Part shown: positions 17,078 to 26,604 of the stretch, piece after piece
Numbering within the stretch: position 1 is the stretch's first letter
Layout: each line of letters opens with the position of its first letter
Assembly (NCBI GenBank): GCA_016933675.1
Contig: JAFGAM010000125.1
Span: forward strand, 1-51,508
Source: Candidatus Anaeroferrophillacea bacterium
Lineage (GTDB): Bacteria > Desulfobacterota > Anaeroferrophillalia > Anaeroferrophillales > Anaeroferrophillaceae
Length of the DNA: 51,508 nt
Direction of reading: 5' to 3'
Notes under the pieces: model-generated
Told to the model about the DNA's origin: nothing
Seen by the model: the letters and a program-made list of their open reading frames with translations, nothing else
Databases searched by the model: none
Made by a program: the position numbers and the translations under genes

Positions 17078-18028
17078 ATGGATGGTGAAAGAATCGCTTT
17101 TCTGTTTCCTGGTCAAGGCTCGCAATATGTCGGCATGTCCCGGGAGCTCCATGACGGCTGGCCGGCAGCCCGTGAAGTGTTCGAAGAAGCCGGTGATTCC
17201 CTTGGCCAGGACATGGCCCGCACCTGTTTTTCCGCTACCAGAGAAGAGCTTAACCAAACCGCCAACACCCAGCCGGCGATTCTTACCGCCAGCATCGCCG
17301 CCCTGCGGGTACTGCAACGTGAGATCGGCATCCGACCGGTGATGATGGCAGGACACAGCCTGGGCGAATATTCGGCCCTGGTGGCCGCCGGCGTGCTGCG
17401 TTTCCGTGACGCCGTCCGGATCGTCCGCGCCCGCGGGGAGTTCATGCAGACCGCCGTTCCCCTGGGCCAGGGAACCATGGCCGCGGTTCTGGGGATGAAG
17501 ACCCCCGAACTGGAGGATGTCTGCCGTCAGGCCACCGATCCGGATGCCAACCGCATCGTTGAACCGGCAAACTACAACTGTCCCGGGCAGGTGGTCATCT
17601 CCGGTCACGTGCCGGCCATCGAGGACGCCGCGTCGCTGGCCCGTAAGCGGGGCGCCAGCAGGGTGCTGAAGCTGCCGGTCAGCGCACCGTTCCACTGTTC
17701 GCTGATGGAGCCGGCGGCCCAGCGGCTAGCGGACCAGTTCGCCAGCGTGCCAGTAACGGAACCGGAAATCCCGGTAATCTCCAATGTCGATGCCCAGCCG
17801 AACTACGCACCCGACAAAACCCGCGACCTGCTGGTGCGCCAGGTCAGCAACGCGGTGCGCTGGGAGGAATCCATGGCCCTGATTATCCGTGAGGGAATAA
17901 CCCGGATCGTTGAAATCGGTCCGGGACGGGTGCTTGCGGGCTTGATGAAACGCATCAACCGACGCACCAGCACGGCCAACATCGAGACCCCCGCCGATCT
18001 CTCGGCATTGGCCCAGGCGCTCCAATGA
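17078..18028 (+). CDS. fabD: Malonyl-CoA:ACP transacylase
   Basis: FabD loads malonyl groups on acyl carrier protein. The 316-residue protein has LFPGQGSQ at 9-16 and the nucleophile elbow GHSLGE at 92-97 (Ser94), then the conserved His in APFHCSLM. The ATG at 17078 fits the family start and has GGGGGTGA upstream, slightly far. The ATG at 17054 would precede that site and add 8 residues. Its stop overlaps the fabG start by 4 bp. Confidence 0.96.
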   Translation: MDGERIAFLFPGQGSQYVGMSRELHDGWPAAREVFEEAGDSLGQDMARTCFSATREELNQTANTQPAILTASIAALRVLQREIGIRPVMMAGHSLGEYSALVAAGVLRFRDAVRIVRARGEFMQTAVPLGQGTMAAVLGMKTPELEDVCRQATDPDANRIVEPANYNCPGQVVISGHVPAIEDAASLARKRGASRVLKLPVSAPFHCSLMEPAAQRLADQFASVPVTEPEIPVISNVDAQPNYAPDKTRDLLVRQVSNAVRWEESMALIIREGITRIVEIGPGRVLAGLMKRINRRTSTANIETPADLSALAQALQ

Positions 18029-18792
18029 CCGCTCACTACCCGACGGCATTCGATTTCAGCGGTCGCACCGCCCTGGTGACCGGCGGCACCCGCGGCATCG
18101 GCCAGCAGATCGTCGCCGACCTCGCCGCCCAGGGAGCCGCGGTGTATTTCTGCGGCACCGGCGCGGAGCGCGGCCGCGAGGTTGCCGCTGCATTGGCCGA
18201 CACTCCGGGAACCGTGCGCTTCATCCCCGCCGACGTCGCCGATTTCGACGCCGCCCGCCGGCTGCTTGAAGAGATCACCCGGGAAGCGGGACGACTGGAC
18301 TTTCTGGTCAGCAACGCCGGCATCACCCGCGACAACCTGCTGTTGCGGATGAAGGAAAGTGACTGGGACGAGGTACTGGCGGTCAATCTCAAGGGTTCGT
18401 TCAATCTGATCAAGCATGCCGCCCGGACAATGCTCAAGCAGCGCTTCGGGCGCATCGTCTGCATCTCGTCGGTCATCGGCACCATGGGCAACGCCGGCCA
18501 GGCGAACTACGCCGCCGCCAAAGCCGGCATCACCGGCCTCGCCAAGAGCGTCGCGCGCGAGCTCGCCTCCCGGGACATCACCTGCAACGTCGTTTCCCCG
18601 GGCTATATCCAGACCGACATGACCGCCGACCTCACCGACCAGGCGCGGGCGGCAATCCAGGCACAAATCCCCGCGGAACGGCTCGGGACACCGGCCGACG
18701 TGGCGCAGGCGGTACTCTTTCTGTTATCCCCCCTGGCCAGCTACATCACCGGACAGGTAGTACAGGTCAATGGCGGCATGCTGATGCCGTGA
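18025..18792 (+). CDS. fabG: 3-oxoacyl-ACP reductase
   Basis: FabG reduces 3-ketoacyl-ACP with NADPH in the elongation cycle. The 255-residue protein is a classical short-chain dehydrogenase: GGTRGIG cofactor loop at 20-26, NAG at 97-99, Ser148-149, and the YAAAK motif (Tyr162, Lys166). The C-terminal ITGQVVQVNGGMLMP is typical. Translation is coupled to fabD through ATGA. Confidence 0.97.
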   Translation: MTAHYPTAFDFSGRTALVTGGTRGIGQQIVADLAAQGAAVYFCGTGAERGREVAAALADTPGTVRFIPADVADFDAARRLLEEITREAGRLDFLVSNAGITRDNLLLRMKESDWDEVLAVNLKGSFNLIKHAARTMLKQRFGRIVCISSVIGTMGNAGQANYAAAKAGITGLAKSVARELASRDITCNVVSPGYIQTDMTADLTDQARAAIQAQIPAERLGTPADVAQAVLFLLSPLASYITGQVVQVNGGMLMP

Positions 18793-18886
18793 GCCGTTGC
18801 CGGTGAGCTCATATATGTTCTGCAGATCTATCATCACATGAAGCACGACACCCGAGAATGACCACCGAAGAGGAGGAAGATCGATC

Positions 18887-19123
18887 ATGTCTATCGAACA
18901 GAAAGTCAAGGAAATCATCGCCGAGCAGCTGGGTATAAAGGACGTTGAAGAAATCGGGATCGATTCATCGTTTATCGACGATCTCGGCGCCGACTCGCTG
19001 GATACCGTGGAACTGGTGATGGCCTTCGAAGAGGAGTACAATATCGAAATTTCCGAAGAAGCCGCGGAAAAGATCCGCACGGTGAAGGATGCCATCTCCT
19101 ACATCGAGGAACACGCGGCCTGA
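18887..19123 (+). CDS. acpP: Acyl carrier protein
   Basis: A 78-residue acidic protein with the phosphopantetheine attachment motif [10 protein letters not shown] (Ser37). It carries the growing acyl chain. A very strong ribosome-binding site (GAGGAGGAAG) fits the high expression known for ACP. A clear terminator follows immediately, and fabF then has its own promoter. Confidence 0.98.
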   Translation: MSIEQKVKEIIAEQLGIKDVEEIGIDSSFIDDLGADSLDTVELVMAFEEEYNIEISEEAAEKIRTVKDAISYIEEHAA

Positions 19124-19151
19124 CCCGCAGTCACAACCGCTGTTCTACCCG

Positions 19152-19179
19152 GACGTCCACCAACGGTGGACGTCTTTTT
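19152..19179 (+). terminator. rho-independent terminator after acpP
   Basis: A 10-bp perfect stem GACGTCCACC/GGTGGACGTC with a 3-nt loop is followed by five T residues, 28 bp past the acpP stop. Confidence 0.92.
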
Positions 19180-19181
19180 GC

Positions 19182-19210
19182 TTTACAATTGGCGCAAAGA
19201 ATACTAGAAA
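19182..19210 (+). promoter_or_regulatory. candidate promoter of fabF and downstream genes
   Basis: TTTACA (19182-19187), a 17-bp spacer and TAGAAA (19205-19210) come directly after the acpP terminator. Initiation near 19217 would give a fabF leader of about 217 nt. That leader (19217-19433) holds no ORF; it contains GC-rich potential stems and a TTTTTT run near 19367-19373, so attenuation is possible, but I could not match it to a known riboswitch. Confidence 0.45.
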
Positions 19211-19433
19211 AATCGTTCATCGTTCGTCACGGCTTCGCGGCAGCTCCCTCTTGTCCGCCGCACTGCAACCCAAGGGGGCACTGGGCAGTGTATTCCCGTA
19301 CCCCGCACCCCCGCGGTTTGTGCGCGTCGGGAGCCCCGGGCAGGGAGGGTATCTTCGCGGTTTATCTTTTTTAGCAGGGGTTACGGTTTCAGCACCACGC
19401 ACCGGCCGATTTACTTGAGGAGGACATGACGCG

Positions 19434-20681
19434 GTGAAAAGACGCGTAGCAGTAACCGGGGTCGGCCTGATCACACCACTGGGCACCGGAGTGGAAAAAA
19501 ACTGGGAGGCGCTGATTGCCGGACGTTCGGGCATCGGCCCCATAACCCGTTTTGACGCCGGCGCCCTGGCGACCCGCATCGCCGGAGAAGTATCAGATTT
19601 CGACCCGGTGGACTACATGCCCGCCAAAGAGGCGAAACGGGTCGACCGGTTCATCCAGTACGCCATGGGGGCGGCGGAAATGGCCATGGAGATGGCCGCC
19701 CTGGAGGTGGATGATCGCCTGAGCCCGCGCATCGGCGTCTCGGTAGGCGCCGGCCTCGGCGGCCTGCCGACCCTGGAACACTACCATGAGGTGCTGCTGA
19801 AAAGCGGCCCGCGGCGCGTCTCCCCTTTCTTCATCCCCGGCATGATCGCCAACCTGGCCCCGGGGAACATCTCCATCCGCTACCGTGCGAAGGGGCCGAA
19901 CCTCTCGGTAGTCACCGCCTGCGCCACCGGCACTCACTCCATCGGCGAGGCGTTCAAGATCATCCAGCGTCACGATGCCGACGTGATGATCGCCGGCGGC
20001 ACCGAGTCGGCGATCACGCCGTTGTGCGTCGCCGGCTTCAGTGCCATGAAGGCCATTTCCACCCGCAATGACGAGCCGGAAAAGGCCAGCCGCCCGTTCG
20101 ACAAGGATCGCGACGGTTTCATCGTCGCCGAAGGCTCCGGCATCCTGATTCTCGAGGCGTGGGAGCACGCCATGGACCGCGGTGCGACGATACTCGCCGA
20201 ACTGGTCGGCTACGGCTCCTCGGCCGACGCCTACCACGTCGCCGCCCCGGCTCCCGGCGGCGAGGGTGCCGCCACCGCGATGCGACTGGCCATCGAGGAC
20301 TCCGGACTGCCGCTCGATATGTATGACTACGTCAACGCCCACGGCACCTCCACCTATTTCAACGACCTGTACGAAACCCAGGCGCTGAAAACCGTGTTCG
20401 GCGACCATGCCGCAAGGCTGCAGATCAGCTCCAGCAAGTCGATGACCGGGCACATGCTCGGCGGCACCGGCGCCGTCGAGGCGGCCTACACCGTCCTGGC
20501 AATCCAACGGGAAATCATCCCGCCCACCATCAACCTCGACGAACCGGACGAAGGCTGCGACCTCGACTACGTCCCCCACACCGCCCGCCCGGCGGCAATC
20601 CGGACGGCGATCACCAACTCCTTCGGCTTCGGCGGCACCAACGCCTGCCTGGCCCTGGCACGTTTCACGGACAAACCATGA
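19434..20681 (+). CDS. fabF: Beta-ketoacyl-ACP synthase II
   Basis: FabF extends acyl chains by condensing acyl-ACP with malonyl-ACP. The 415-residue protein has the nucleophile Cys163 (TACATGTHS) and the two histidines in NAHGTST and [10 protein letters not shown]. The start is GTG at 19434 with GAGGAGGA nine bases upstream; a nearby ATG at 19425 hits a stop within three codons. Its stop overlaps the next gene (ATGA). Confidence 0.97.
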   Translation: MKRRVAVTGVGLITPLGTGVEKNWEALIAGRSGIGPITRFDAGALATRIAGEVSDFDPVDYMPAKEAKRVDRFIQYAMGAAEMAMEMAALEVDDRLSPRIGVSVGAGLGGLPTLEHYHEVLLKSGPRRVSPFFIPGMIANLAPGNISIRYRAKGPNLSVVTACATGTHSIGEAFKIIQRHDADVMIAGGTESAITPLCVAGFSAMKAISTRNDEPEKASRPFDKDRDGFIVAEGSGILILEAWEHAMDRGATILAELVGYGSSADAYHVAAPAPGGEGAATAMRLAIEDSGLPLDMYDYVNAHGTSTYFNDLYETQALKTVFGDHAARLQISSSKSMTGHMLGGTGAVEAAYTVLAIQREIIPPTINLDEPDEGCDLDYVPHTARPAAIRTAITNSFGFGGTNACLALARFTDKP

Positions 20682-22429
20682 CTACTCCAGACCCGTCCCG
20701 CCCCGTCCTGGCCATTGCCAGCGACCATGGCGGTTACCCCCTCAAGGAAGCCCTGAAAAGCGCCCTCGGCGGCCGCTGCCGATTCATCGATCTCGGCCCG
20801 ATCTCCGACGAATCGGTGGACTACCCCGCCTTCGCCCACCGGCTGGCAGCGGAACTGGCGACCGACGACACACTGCGGGGCATCCTCGTCTGCGGCACCG
20901 GTATCGGCATGTCCATCGTCGCCAACCGCCACCCGCACATCCGCGCCGCCCTGGTCACCAGCCCGTTCATGGCCCGCATGGCCGGTGAACACAACGACGC
21001 CAACGTCCTCGTTTTCGGTGGCCGCACCACCAAACCGGCGGCGGCGGTGGAGATGGTGGAAGCCTGGCTTGCGGCGGTATTCGCCGGCGGCCGCCACGCC
21101 CGCCGGCTGGCACAGATAAATCCCGGAAAGCCGGCGCCCGCGGCCGGTGCCCCGACCGCGGCGAAGAGCGGCCGCCGCAACGAAAGCATCGCCCGGGTGG
21201 ACCCGGAAATCTACCGGCTTATCCGCGATGAGACCCGCCGGGAAGAGGAAAAGCTGGTGATGATCGCCTCGGAGAACTACGTCAGCCGGGCGGTACTGGA
21301 GGCCCAGGGGAGCATCCTCACCAACAAATACGCCGAGGGCTACCCGTTCAAACGCTATTACGGCGGTTGCCAGTATGTCGACCGCATCGAGCAGTTGGCC
21401 ATCGACCGGGCAAAGGAGCTCTTCGGCGCCGACCATGTCAACGTCCAGCCGCTCTCCGGCTCGGCCGCCAACATGGCGGTGTTCCACAGCATGCTGAACC
21501 CCGGCGATACCATTCTCGGCATGAGCCTGGCCCACGGCGGCCACCTGACCCACGGCGCCCCGGTGAGCTTCTCGGGCCAGCTCTACCGCTCGGTCTCCTA
21601 CGGCGTCAACCGGTCCTCCCACCTGCTGGACTACGACGAAATCTCCGCCATCGCCCACCGCGAACGGCCGAAAATCATCATCGCCGGCGCCAGTTCCTAT
21701 TCCCGCACCATCGATTTCGCCCGCTTTCGCGAAATCGCCGATGAGGTCGACGCCCTGCTGATGGTGGACATGGCCCACATCGCCGGCCTGGTGGCCGCCG
21801 GCGCCCATCCATCGCCGGTCCCCCACGCCGATTTCGTCACCACCACCACTCACAAAACCCTGCGTGGTCCCCGCGGCGGCATGATCATCTGCCGCGGCGA
21901 ATTCGCCGCCCGCGTCGACAAGGCGATTTTCCCCGGCCTGCAGGGAGGGCCACTGATGCACGTCATCGCCGCCAAGGCGGTAGCCTTCCGCGAGGCCATG
22001 GGCGATGATTTCCGCCGCGTCCAGCACCAGACGGTGGCCAACGCCCGCCGCCTGGCCGGGGCGTTGTCGGACCACGGCTTCAATATCATTTCCGGCGGTA
22101 CCGACAACCACCTGCTGCTGCTCAATCTCGCCGATCTGGGGGTCTCCGGCCGCGAGGCCGAATCGGTGCTCGACGACGCCGGCATCACCATCAACAAGAA
22201 CGGCATCCCCTTCGACACCCGGCCGCCGGCGGATCCCGGCGGTATCCGCATCGGCACCCCCATCGTCTCCACCCGGGGAATGGGAGAAACGGAGATGGAA
22301 TGGATCGCCGATTTCTTCACCACCATCCTGCGCCGACCCCGCGACGCCGACAAACGCCGGGAGGTACGGGAACAGGTAGCCGAGCTCTGCCGCCGCTTTC
22401 CGGTCTACCGGGACCTGCTGTCCGGCTGA
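20678..22429 (+). CDS. Fusion: ribose-5-phosphate isomerase B with serine hydroxymethyltransferase
   Basis: One uninterrupted 583-codon frame encodes two enzymes that are normally separate neighbours. Residues 8-145 are RpiB (ASDHGG at 14-19, catalytic Cys72 in CGTGIG, EHNDAN at 104-109), which interconverts ribose- and ribulose-5-phosphate. Residues about 171-583 are a complete SHMT (GlyA): DPEIYRLI start, IASENYVS, and PLP-lysine Lys393 in [10 protein letters not shown]. GlyA makes glycine and one-carbon units from serine. An Ala/Pro/Gly linker (about 146-172) joins them, with no stop. The GTG at codon 174 lacks a ribosome-binding site, so a separate GlyA start is unlikely. Its start overlaps the fabF stop. 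Confidence 0.93.
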   Translation: MTTPDPSRPVLAIASDHGGYPLKEALKSALGGRCRFIDLGPISDESVDYPAFAHRLAAELATDDTLRGILVCGTGIGMSIVANRHPHIRAALVTSPFMARMAGEHNDANVLVFGGRTTKPAAAVEMVEAWLAAVFAGGRHARRLAQINPGKPAPAAGAPTAAKSGRRNESIARVDPEIYRLIRDETRREEEKLVMIASENYVSRAVLEAQGSILTNKYAEGYPFKRYYGGCQYVDRIEQLAIDRAKELFGADHVNVQPLSGSAANMAVFHSMLNPGDTILGMSLAHGGHLTHGAPVSFSGQLYRSVSYGVNRSSHLLDYDEISAIAHRERPKIIIAGASSYSRTIDFARFREIADEVDALLMVDMAHIAGLVAAGAHPSPVPHADFVTTTTHKTLRGPRGGMIICRGEFAARVDKAIFPGLQGGPLMHVIAAKAVAFREAMGDDFRRVQHQTVANARRLAGALSDHGFNIISGGTDNHLLLLNLADLGVSGREAESVLDDAGITINKNGIPFDTRPPADPGGIRIGTPIVSTRGMGETEMEWIADFFTTILRRPRDADKRREVREQVAELCRRFPVYRDLLSG

Positions 22430-22442
22430 TGCACCTGACATC

Positions 22443-22898
22443 ATGAATACACCGCACCGCCCGCGGCCAGACTGGCACAACTATTTCATGGACATCGCCC
22501 GCCTGGTGGCCACCCGATCGACCTGCATCCGCCGCCGGGTGGGGGCGGTGATCGTCAAGGACAACCGCATCCTCTCCACCGGCTACAACGGTACCCCGTC
22601 AGGCATCGTCCACTGCGTTGACCGCGGCTGCCTGCGGGATGAGCTGGGCATTCCCTCGGGGGAGCGGCACGAACTCTGCCGCGGCCTGCACGCCGAACAG
22701 AACGCCATCATCCAGGCGGCATATCACGGCGTCTGCATCAACGGCGGCAGCATGTACTGTACCAATCAGCCATGCATCATCTGCGCCAAGATGATCATCA
22801 ACGCCGGGCTGAAGGCCATCTACATCACCGAGTCCTATGCCGACCCCCTGGCCCGGGAGATCCTCGCCGAGGCCGGCATCCCGCTGAAGACCCTATGA
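22443..22898 (+). CDS. dCMP deaminase (ComEB family)
   Basis: Converts dCMP to dUMP for thymidylate synthesis. The 151-residue protein has the zinc motifs HAE (83-85) and PCIIC (Cys111, Cys114), with upstream GYNGTPSG and an additional Cys/His set (HCVDRGCLR). It belongs to the ComEB/dCMP deaminase family. Its stop overlaps the nrdR start, consistent with a nucleotide-metabolism operon. Confidence 0.93.
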   Translation: MNTPHRPRPDWHNYFMDIARLVATRSTCIRRRVGAVIVKDNRILSTGYNGTPSGIVHCVDRGCLRDELGIPSGERHELCRGLHAEQNAIIQAAYHGVCINGGSMYCTNQPCIICAKMIINAGLKAIYITESYADPLAREILAEAGIPLKTL

Positions 22899-23485
22899 AG
22901 TGTCCCTACTGTGGTTTCCTCGAAGACAAGGTGATCGACTCAAGGGTGGCGAAGGATCACTCCAGTATCCGCCGACGGCGCGAGTGCCTCGCCTGCGGCC
23001 GCCGTTTCACCACCTTCGAGCGGCTGGAGATCCCGCTGCCCATGGTGGTCAAACGCGGCGACGGCCGGCGTGAAACGTTCATGCGGGAAAAGGTGGAGGA
23101 AGGGCTGAAAAAGGCCTGCGAGAAGCGTCCGGTAGGCATCGACGAGATCGAAAAAATCATCAATACGGTGGAACAGGAACTGAGTGAAAGCGGCGAAAAG
23201 GAAATCGCCAGCTCGGTGATCGGCGAGAAGGTGATGGCGCTGCTGAAGCAGCTCGATGAGGTGGCCTACATCCGCTTCGCCTCGGTCTACCGCCAGTTCC
23301 GCGATGTGAAGGAGTTCATGGCCGAGCTGGAAGACCTGGTCAGCCGTGACCCCTACGCCGGCACCGGCAGGACGGCCCGCCATCCCGACACCGGCACGGG
23401 GATGACGAAGGATGCCGGTACCGCGGACATGAACGCCGATGACCGTACCGGTGTTGACGTCGATAGCGATGCCAAACCGAACTGA
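22895..23485 (+). CDS. nrdR: Transcriptional repressor NrdR with an extended C-terminal tail
   Basis: NrdR represses ribonucleotide reductase genes in response to ATP/dATP. A zinc ribbon (Cys3, Cys6, Cys31, Cys34) precedes an ATP-cone domain (about 49-139) that starts [13 protein letters not shown]. NrdR proteins normally end near residue 150; this one runs to 196 with a low-complexity tail (151-196) rich in Thr, Gly and Asp. The start at 22895 overlaps the deaminase stop (ATGA). The longer frame from 22772 is wrong. Confidence 0.95.
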   Translation: MKCPYCGFLEDKVIDSRVAKDHSSIRRRRECLACGRRFTTFERLEIPLPMVVKRGDGRRETFMREKVEEGLKKACEKRPVGIDEIEKIINTVEQELSESGEKEIASSVIGEKVMALLKQLDEVAYIRFASVYRQFRDVKEFMAELEDLVSRDPYAGTGRTARHPDTGTGMTKDAGTADMNADDRTGVDVDSDAKPN

Positions 23486-23494
23486 TGCCGGAGA

Positions 23495-24634
23495 ATGACG
23501 GCACGGGAACAGCTGATGAACCACAACGTCGATGAACGCTTTATGGACGAGGCCCTGGCCCTGGCCGAACGGGGCCGCGGCCGCACATCGCCCAACCCGA
23601 TGGTCGGCGCGGTTGTCGTGCGCGACAATGAGATCGTCGGTCGCGGCTGGCACCCGGCCGCGGGCGAACCCCACGCCGAGGCCTTCGCCCTGCGGGAGGC
23701 GGGGGATCGCACCCGGGGCGCGACCATCTACGTCACCCTGGAGCCGTGCAGCCACCACGGCCGCACGCCGCCCTGCAGTGATGCCGTCATCGCCGCCGGC
23801 GTCACCCGGGTGGTGGCCGGCATGGAGGATCCCCACCCGAAGGTCGCCGGCAGCGGCTTTGCCCGTCTGCGGGAGGCCGGCATCGCGGTTGATATCGGGG
23901 TGCGGGAGGCCGCCTGCCGGCGGCTGAACGAGGTCTACATCACCCGGATTGTCACCGGCATGCCCTTTGTCACCCTGAAGATCGCCGCCAGCCTCGACGG
24001 CCGCATTGCCACCAGCTCCGGCCATTCGCACTGGATCACCGGCCCGGCGGCGCGGGAACAGGTCCACCGGATGCGCGACGAGCACGACGCCGTCCTCATC
24101 GGCATCGGCACCCTGCTGAAGGACAACCCGCTGCTCACCACCCGACTGCCCGGCGGCGGCGGCCGCAACGCCTACCGCATCGTCGTCGATTCCCGGCTGC
24201 GCACCCCTTTACATGCCAACATCTTCGGCGAAGACGGCCGCGAACGGCTGATCGTCTTCACCGCGGTAACAGACCGGAAGCAGATCGCGCCCTACCAGGA
24301 GCGCAGTCTGGCGGTACTGCACGCCCCGGATACCGGCAACGGCATTCTCGACCTGGCCGACATCATGCGACAACTGGCGGCACGGGACATCTGCAGCGTC
24401 CTGATCGAGGGCGGCGCCGAGATCGGCGGCTCGGCGATGGACGCCCGCATCGTCCACAAGGTGTGTTTCTTCTATGCCCCGCGAATCATCGGCGGCCGCG
24501 GCGCGGTAGGCATGCTCGGCGGCACCGGAATTACGACGATGCACGAGGCCATCGACATCACCGAAGCCGAGATCACCCGTTTCGGCCCCGACTTTTGCGT
24601 CACCGGTTATGTCTCGCGGCCGCCGGCAGGCTGA
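23495..24634 (+). CDS. ribD: Bifunctional riboflavin biosynthesis deaminase/reductase RibD
   Basis: RibD carries out two successive steps of riboflavin synthesis. The N-terminal deaminase domain has PHAE (His60, Glu62), PCSHHGRTPPC (Cys85, Cys94) and SPNPMVGAV. The C-terminal reductase domain (about 155-379) begins PFVTLKIAASLDGR. The start may be 23495 or the ATG at 23516; neither has a strong ribosome-binding site. In related genomes ribE, ribBA and ribH follow; here lpxK overlaps its 3' end instead. Confidence 0.95.
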   Translation: MTAREQLMNHNVDERFMDEALALAERGRGRTSPNPMVGAVVVRDNEIVGRGWHPAAGEPHAEAFALREAGDRTRGATIYVTLEPCSHHGRTPPCSDAVIAAGVTRVVAGMEDPHPKVAGSGFARLREAGIAVDIGVREAACRRLNEVYITRIVTGMPFVTLKIAASLDGRIATSSGHSHWITGPAAREQVHRMRDEHDAVLIGIGTLLKDNPLLTTRLPGGGGRNAYRIVVDSRLRTPLHANIFGEDGRERLIVFTAVTDRKQIAPYQERSLAVLHAPDTGNGILDLADIMRQLAARDICSVLIEGGAEIGGSAMDARIVHKVCFFYAPRIIGGRGAVGMLGGTGITTMHEAIDITEAEITRFGPDFCVTGYVSRPPAG

Positions 24635-25703
24635 TCCACACGGCTTTGACCGGGGGACCACCGCGCTCCTGCGGCCGCTGGCGCTGACCTGGCGCATCGC
24701 GGTGGCGGGACGGAACCTGCCCTACGACCTCGGACTGCGGTCCGGCCGGCGGCTGCCGGTGCCGGTAGTCTGCGTCGGCAACCTGACCGTGGGCGGCACC
24801 GGCAAGACCCCGATGGTGGAATATCTTGTCCGCCATTTCAGGAACCGGGGACTGGTGCCGGGGATCCTGTCCCGGGGATACGGCCGCCGCCGGCCGCGTG
24901 AACCGCGGGCCGTGGGACCCGGTCGCCCGGCGCCCGGCGATCCGTCACTGCTGGGAGACGAGGCGACACTGCTGCACGAACGGCTGCCGGACGTCCCTCT
25001 GGTGCTCGATGCCGACCGGGTCCGCGGCGGTTTTCAGCTCATCACCGGCTGGCAGACCGATATCATCGTCATGGACGACGGGTTCCAGCACCGCCGCCTG
25101 GCACGAACGGCGAACGTGGTACTGGTCGACAGTCAACAGCTCTTCGGCACCGGACGGCTGCTGCCGGCGGGGCCACTCCGGGAGCCGCTCTCCGCCCTCG
25201 ACCGTGCCGACCTGGTGGTGTTCACCCGGTTCGACCAGCGGCATCCGGGTTTCGGCACCACCGCCGCTGAAATTGCCGTGCGGGTTCCGGCCCACCGGCT
25301 GTTCAGTGCCCGGCAAATGCCGGCCGGCGGCATGCGTCTCGACGGTCGGCGGGCATGGATGAACGAAGAACTCGACGGCCGCCGGGCGGCCGCCTTCGCC
25401 GGCATCGGCAACCCGGAGTATTTCTTCGCCCAACTGCGGGCACTGGGAGCGGCGCTGGTGACAACAAGGATCTTTGCCGATCACCATCGCTACACTGCCG
25501 GTGATCTGAAAACGCTCACCGCGCTGGCGCAGTCGGCGGATTTGTTGATCACCACCGCCAAGGACGCGGTTAAACTCAGGCACATCTCCGGTATCAACAC
25601 CGCGCTGCCGAACCTCGCGGTGTTGGAAACCGTCCTCGCGGTGGACCGGGAACATGCTTTCCTGCGCCGGCTCGAACAGTGCCTGCGGATTGAAATATCA
25701 TGA
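24609..25703 (+). CDS. lpxK: Tetraacyldisaccharide 4'-kinase LpxK
   Basis: LpxK phosphorylates the lipid A disaccharide at the inner membrane to make lipid IVA. The 364-residue protein has the Walker A region GNLTVGGTGKTP (57-68), then LSRGYGR and MDDGFQHRRL, all family hallmarks. An N-terminal helix (about 18-35) would anchor it in the membrane. It overlaps ribD by 26 bp and gmhB by 4 bp, so it begins the LPS section within the same run of genes. Confidence 0.95.
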   Translation: MSRGRRQADPHGFDRGTTALLRPLALTWRIAVAGRNLPYDLGLRSGRRLPVPVVCVGNLTVGGTGKTPMVEYLVRHFRNRGLVPGILSRGYGRRRPREPRAVGPGRPAPGDPSLLGDEATLLHERLPDVPLVLDADRVRGGFQLITGWQTDIIVMDDGFQHRRLARTANVVLVDSQQLFGTGRLLPAGPLREPLSALDRADLVVFTRFDQRHPGFGTTAAEIAVRVPAHRLFSARQMPAGGMRLDGRRAWMNEELDGRRAAAFAGIGNPEYFFAQLRALGAALVTTRIFADHHRYTAGDLKTLTALAQSADLLITTAKDAVKLRHISGINTALPNLAVLETVLAVDREHAFLRRLEQCLRIEIS

Positions 25704-26395
25704 TTGTCCGTCAGCCGCCGGCGGCAGTGTTTCTCGACCGCGACGGCACCGTCATCGAGGAGGTGGGCTACCTCGGCCGGGTCGATCAGGTACGGCTCAT
25801 TCCCGGGACCGCCGCGGCCATCCGCCGGCTCAACCAGGGCGGTATTCCGGTGATCATTGTCACCAATCAGGCGGGGGTGGCGCGGGGCTATTTTACCGAA
25901 TCGCGGGTAGAGCGCATCCACTACCACCTGCAAGAGATGCTCGCCGCCCAGGGGGCGACCGTGGACGCCATATATTTCTGCCCGCATCACCCGGAGGGCA
26001 ACCGCAAGATTTACCGCCGAAGCTGCCGCTGCCGCAAACCGGAACCGGGGATGGTGGAACGCGCCATTACCGAGCTGGGGCTGGAAACCTGCCCGCGGCT
26101 GTTCGTCGTCGGCGACAAGGAAAGCGACATGGAACTGGCACGGCGGATAGACGCGATGGCGGTGCTCGTCTTCACCGGCCACGGCCGGGATGAATATGAG
26201 GAAAAGATCCGCCATGGCGAGCGGCAACCGGATTATTGTACCGCCAACCTCGCCGCCGCCATCGACTGGATCATGAACCGGATCAACCCCGATGCCGGAA
26301 CGTCGCCGGCAATATCCTGCACCGATGAGGGTGCCCGGGGGGGGGCGTCCCGCTCCCCGGCACCCCGACCGGCCGCGAAGGAGAACGACACATGA
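25700..26395 (+). CDS. gmhB: D-glycero-beta-D-manno-heptose 1,7-bisphosphate 7-phosphatase
   Basis: GmhB dephosphorylates heptose bisphosphate on the way to ADP-heptose for the LPS inner core. HAD-family motifs are FLDRDGTVIEE (Asp13, Asp15), ITNQAGV-like IVTNQAGVARGY, and VGDKESDMELA. A zinc loop C-P-H-H...C-R-C is present. At 231 residues it is about 40 longer than usual because of a disordered tail rich in Ala/Gly/Pro. Overlaps lpxK and the next gene by 4 bp each. Confidence 0.93.
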   Translation: MIVRQPPAAVFLDRDGTVIEEVGYLGRVDQVRLIPGTAAAIRRLNQGGIPVIIVTNQAGVARGYFTESRVERIHYHLQEMLAAQGATVDAIYFCPHHPEGNRKIYRRSCRCRKPEPGMVERAITELGLETCPRLFVVGDKESDMELARRIDAMAVLVFTGHGRDEYEEKIRHGERQPDYCTANLAAAIDWIMNRINPDAGTSPAISCTDEGARGGASRSPAPRPAAKENDT

Positions 26396-26601
26396 TACCG
26401 CAGGACCTGCTCGACATCCTCGTCTGCCCCCGGTGCCACGAGCCGGTCACCCCGGAGGACGGTCACCATTATTTGGCCTGTTCCCGCTGCCGGCTCAGGT
26501 TCCCCGTCCGGGACGATATCCCGGTGATGTTGCTTGACGAGGCGGAACCGTTTGCTACCGCCGATGACGCGTCCGTTACGGTCGGGAACCCGGCCGACTG
26601 A
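26392..26601 (+). CDS. Trm112-family zinc-ribbon protein
   Basis: A 69-residue protein with the Trm112/YcaR pattern: DLLDILVCPRC (Cys12, Cys15), ACSRC (Cys30, Cys33), and FPVRDDIPVML. In eukaryotes Trm112 activates methyltransferases. Bacterial copies commonly sit beside lpxK and other LPS genes but have no firm role. The start overlaps gmhB (ATGA). Confidence 0.9.
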   Translation: MIPQDLLDILVCPRCHEPVTPEDGHHYLACSRCRLRFPVRDDIPVMLLDEAEPFATADDASVTVGNPAD

Positions 26602-26604
26602 AAC

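Noticed and set aside
18793-18886. Promoter directly upstream of acpP
   Set aside because: No pair of -35/-10 boxes at an acceptable spacing was found.
20567-22480. 637-codon ORF antisense to fabF end and rpiB-glyA
   Set aside because: Long only because GC-rich codons leave few stops; the opposite strand encodes clear enzymes.
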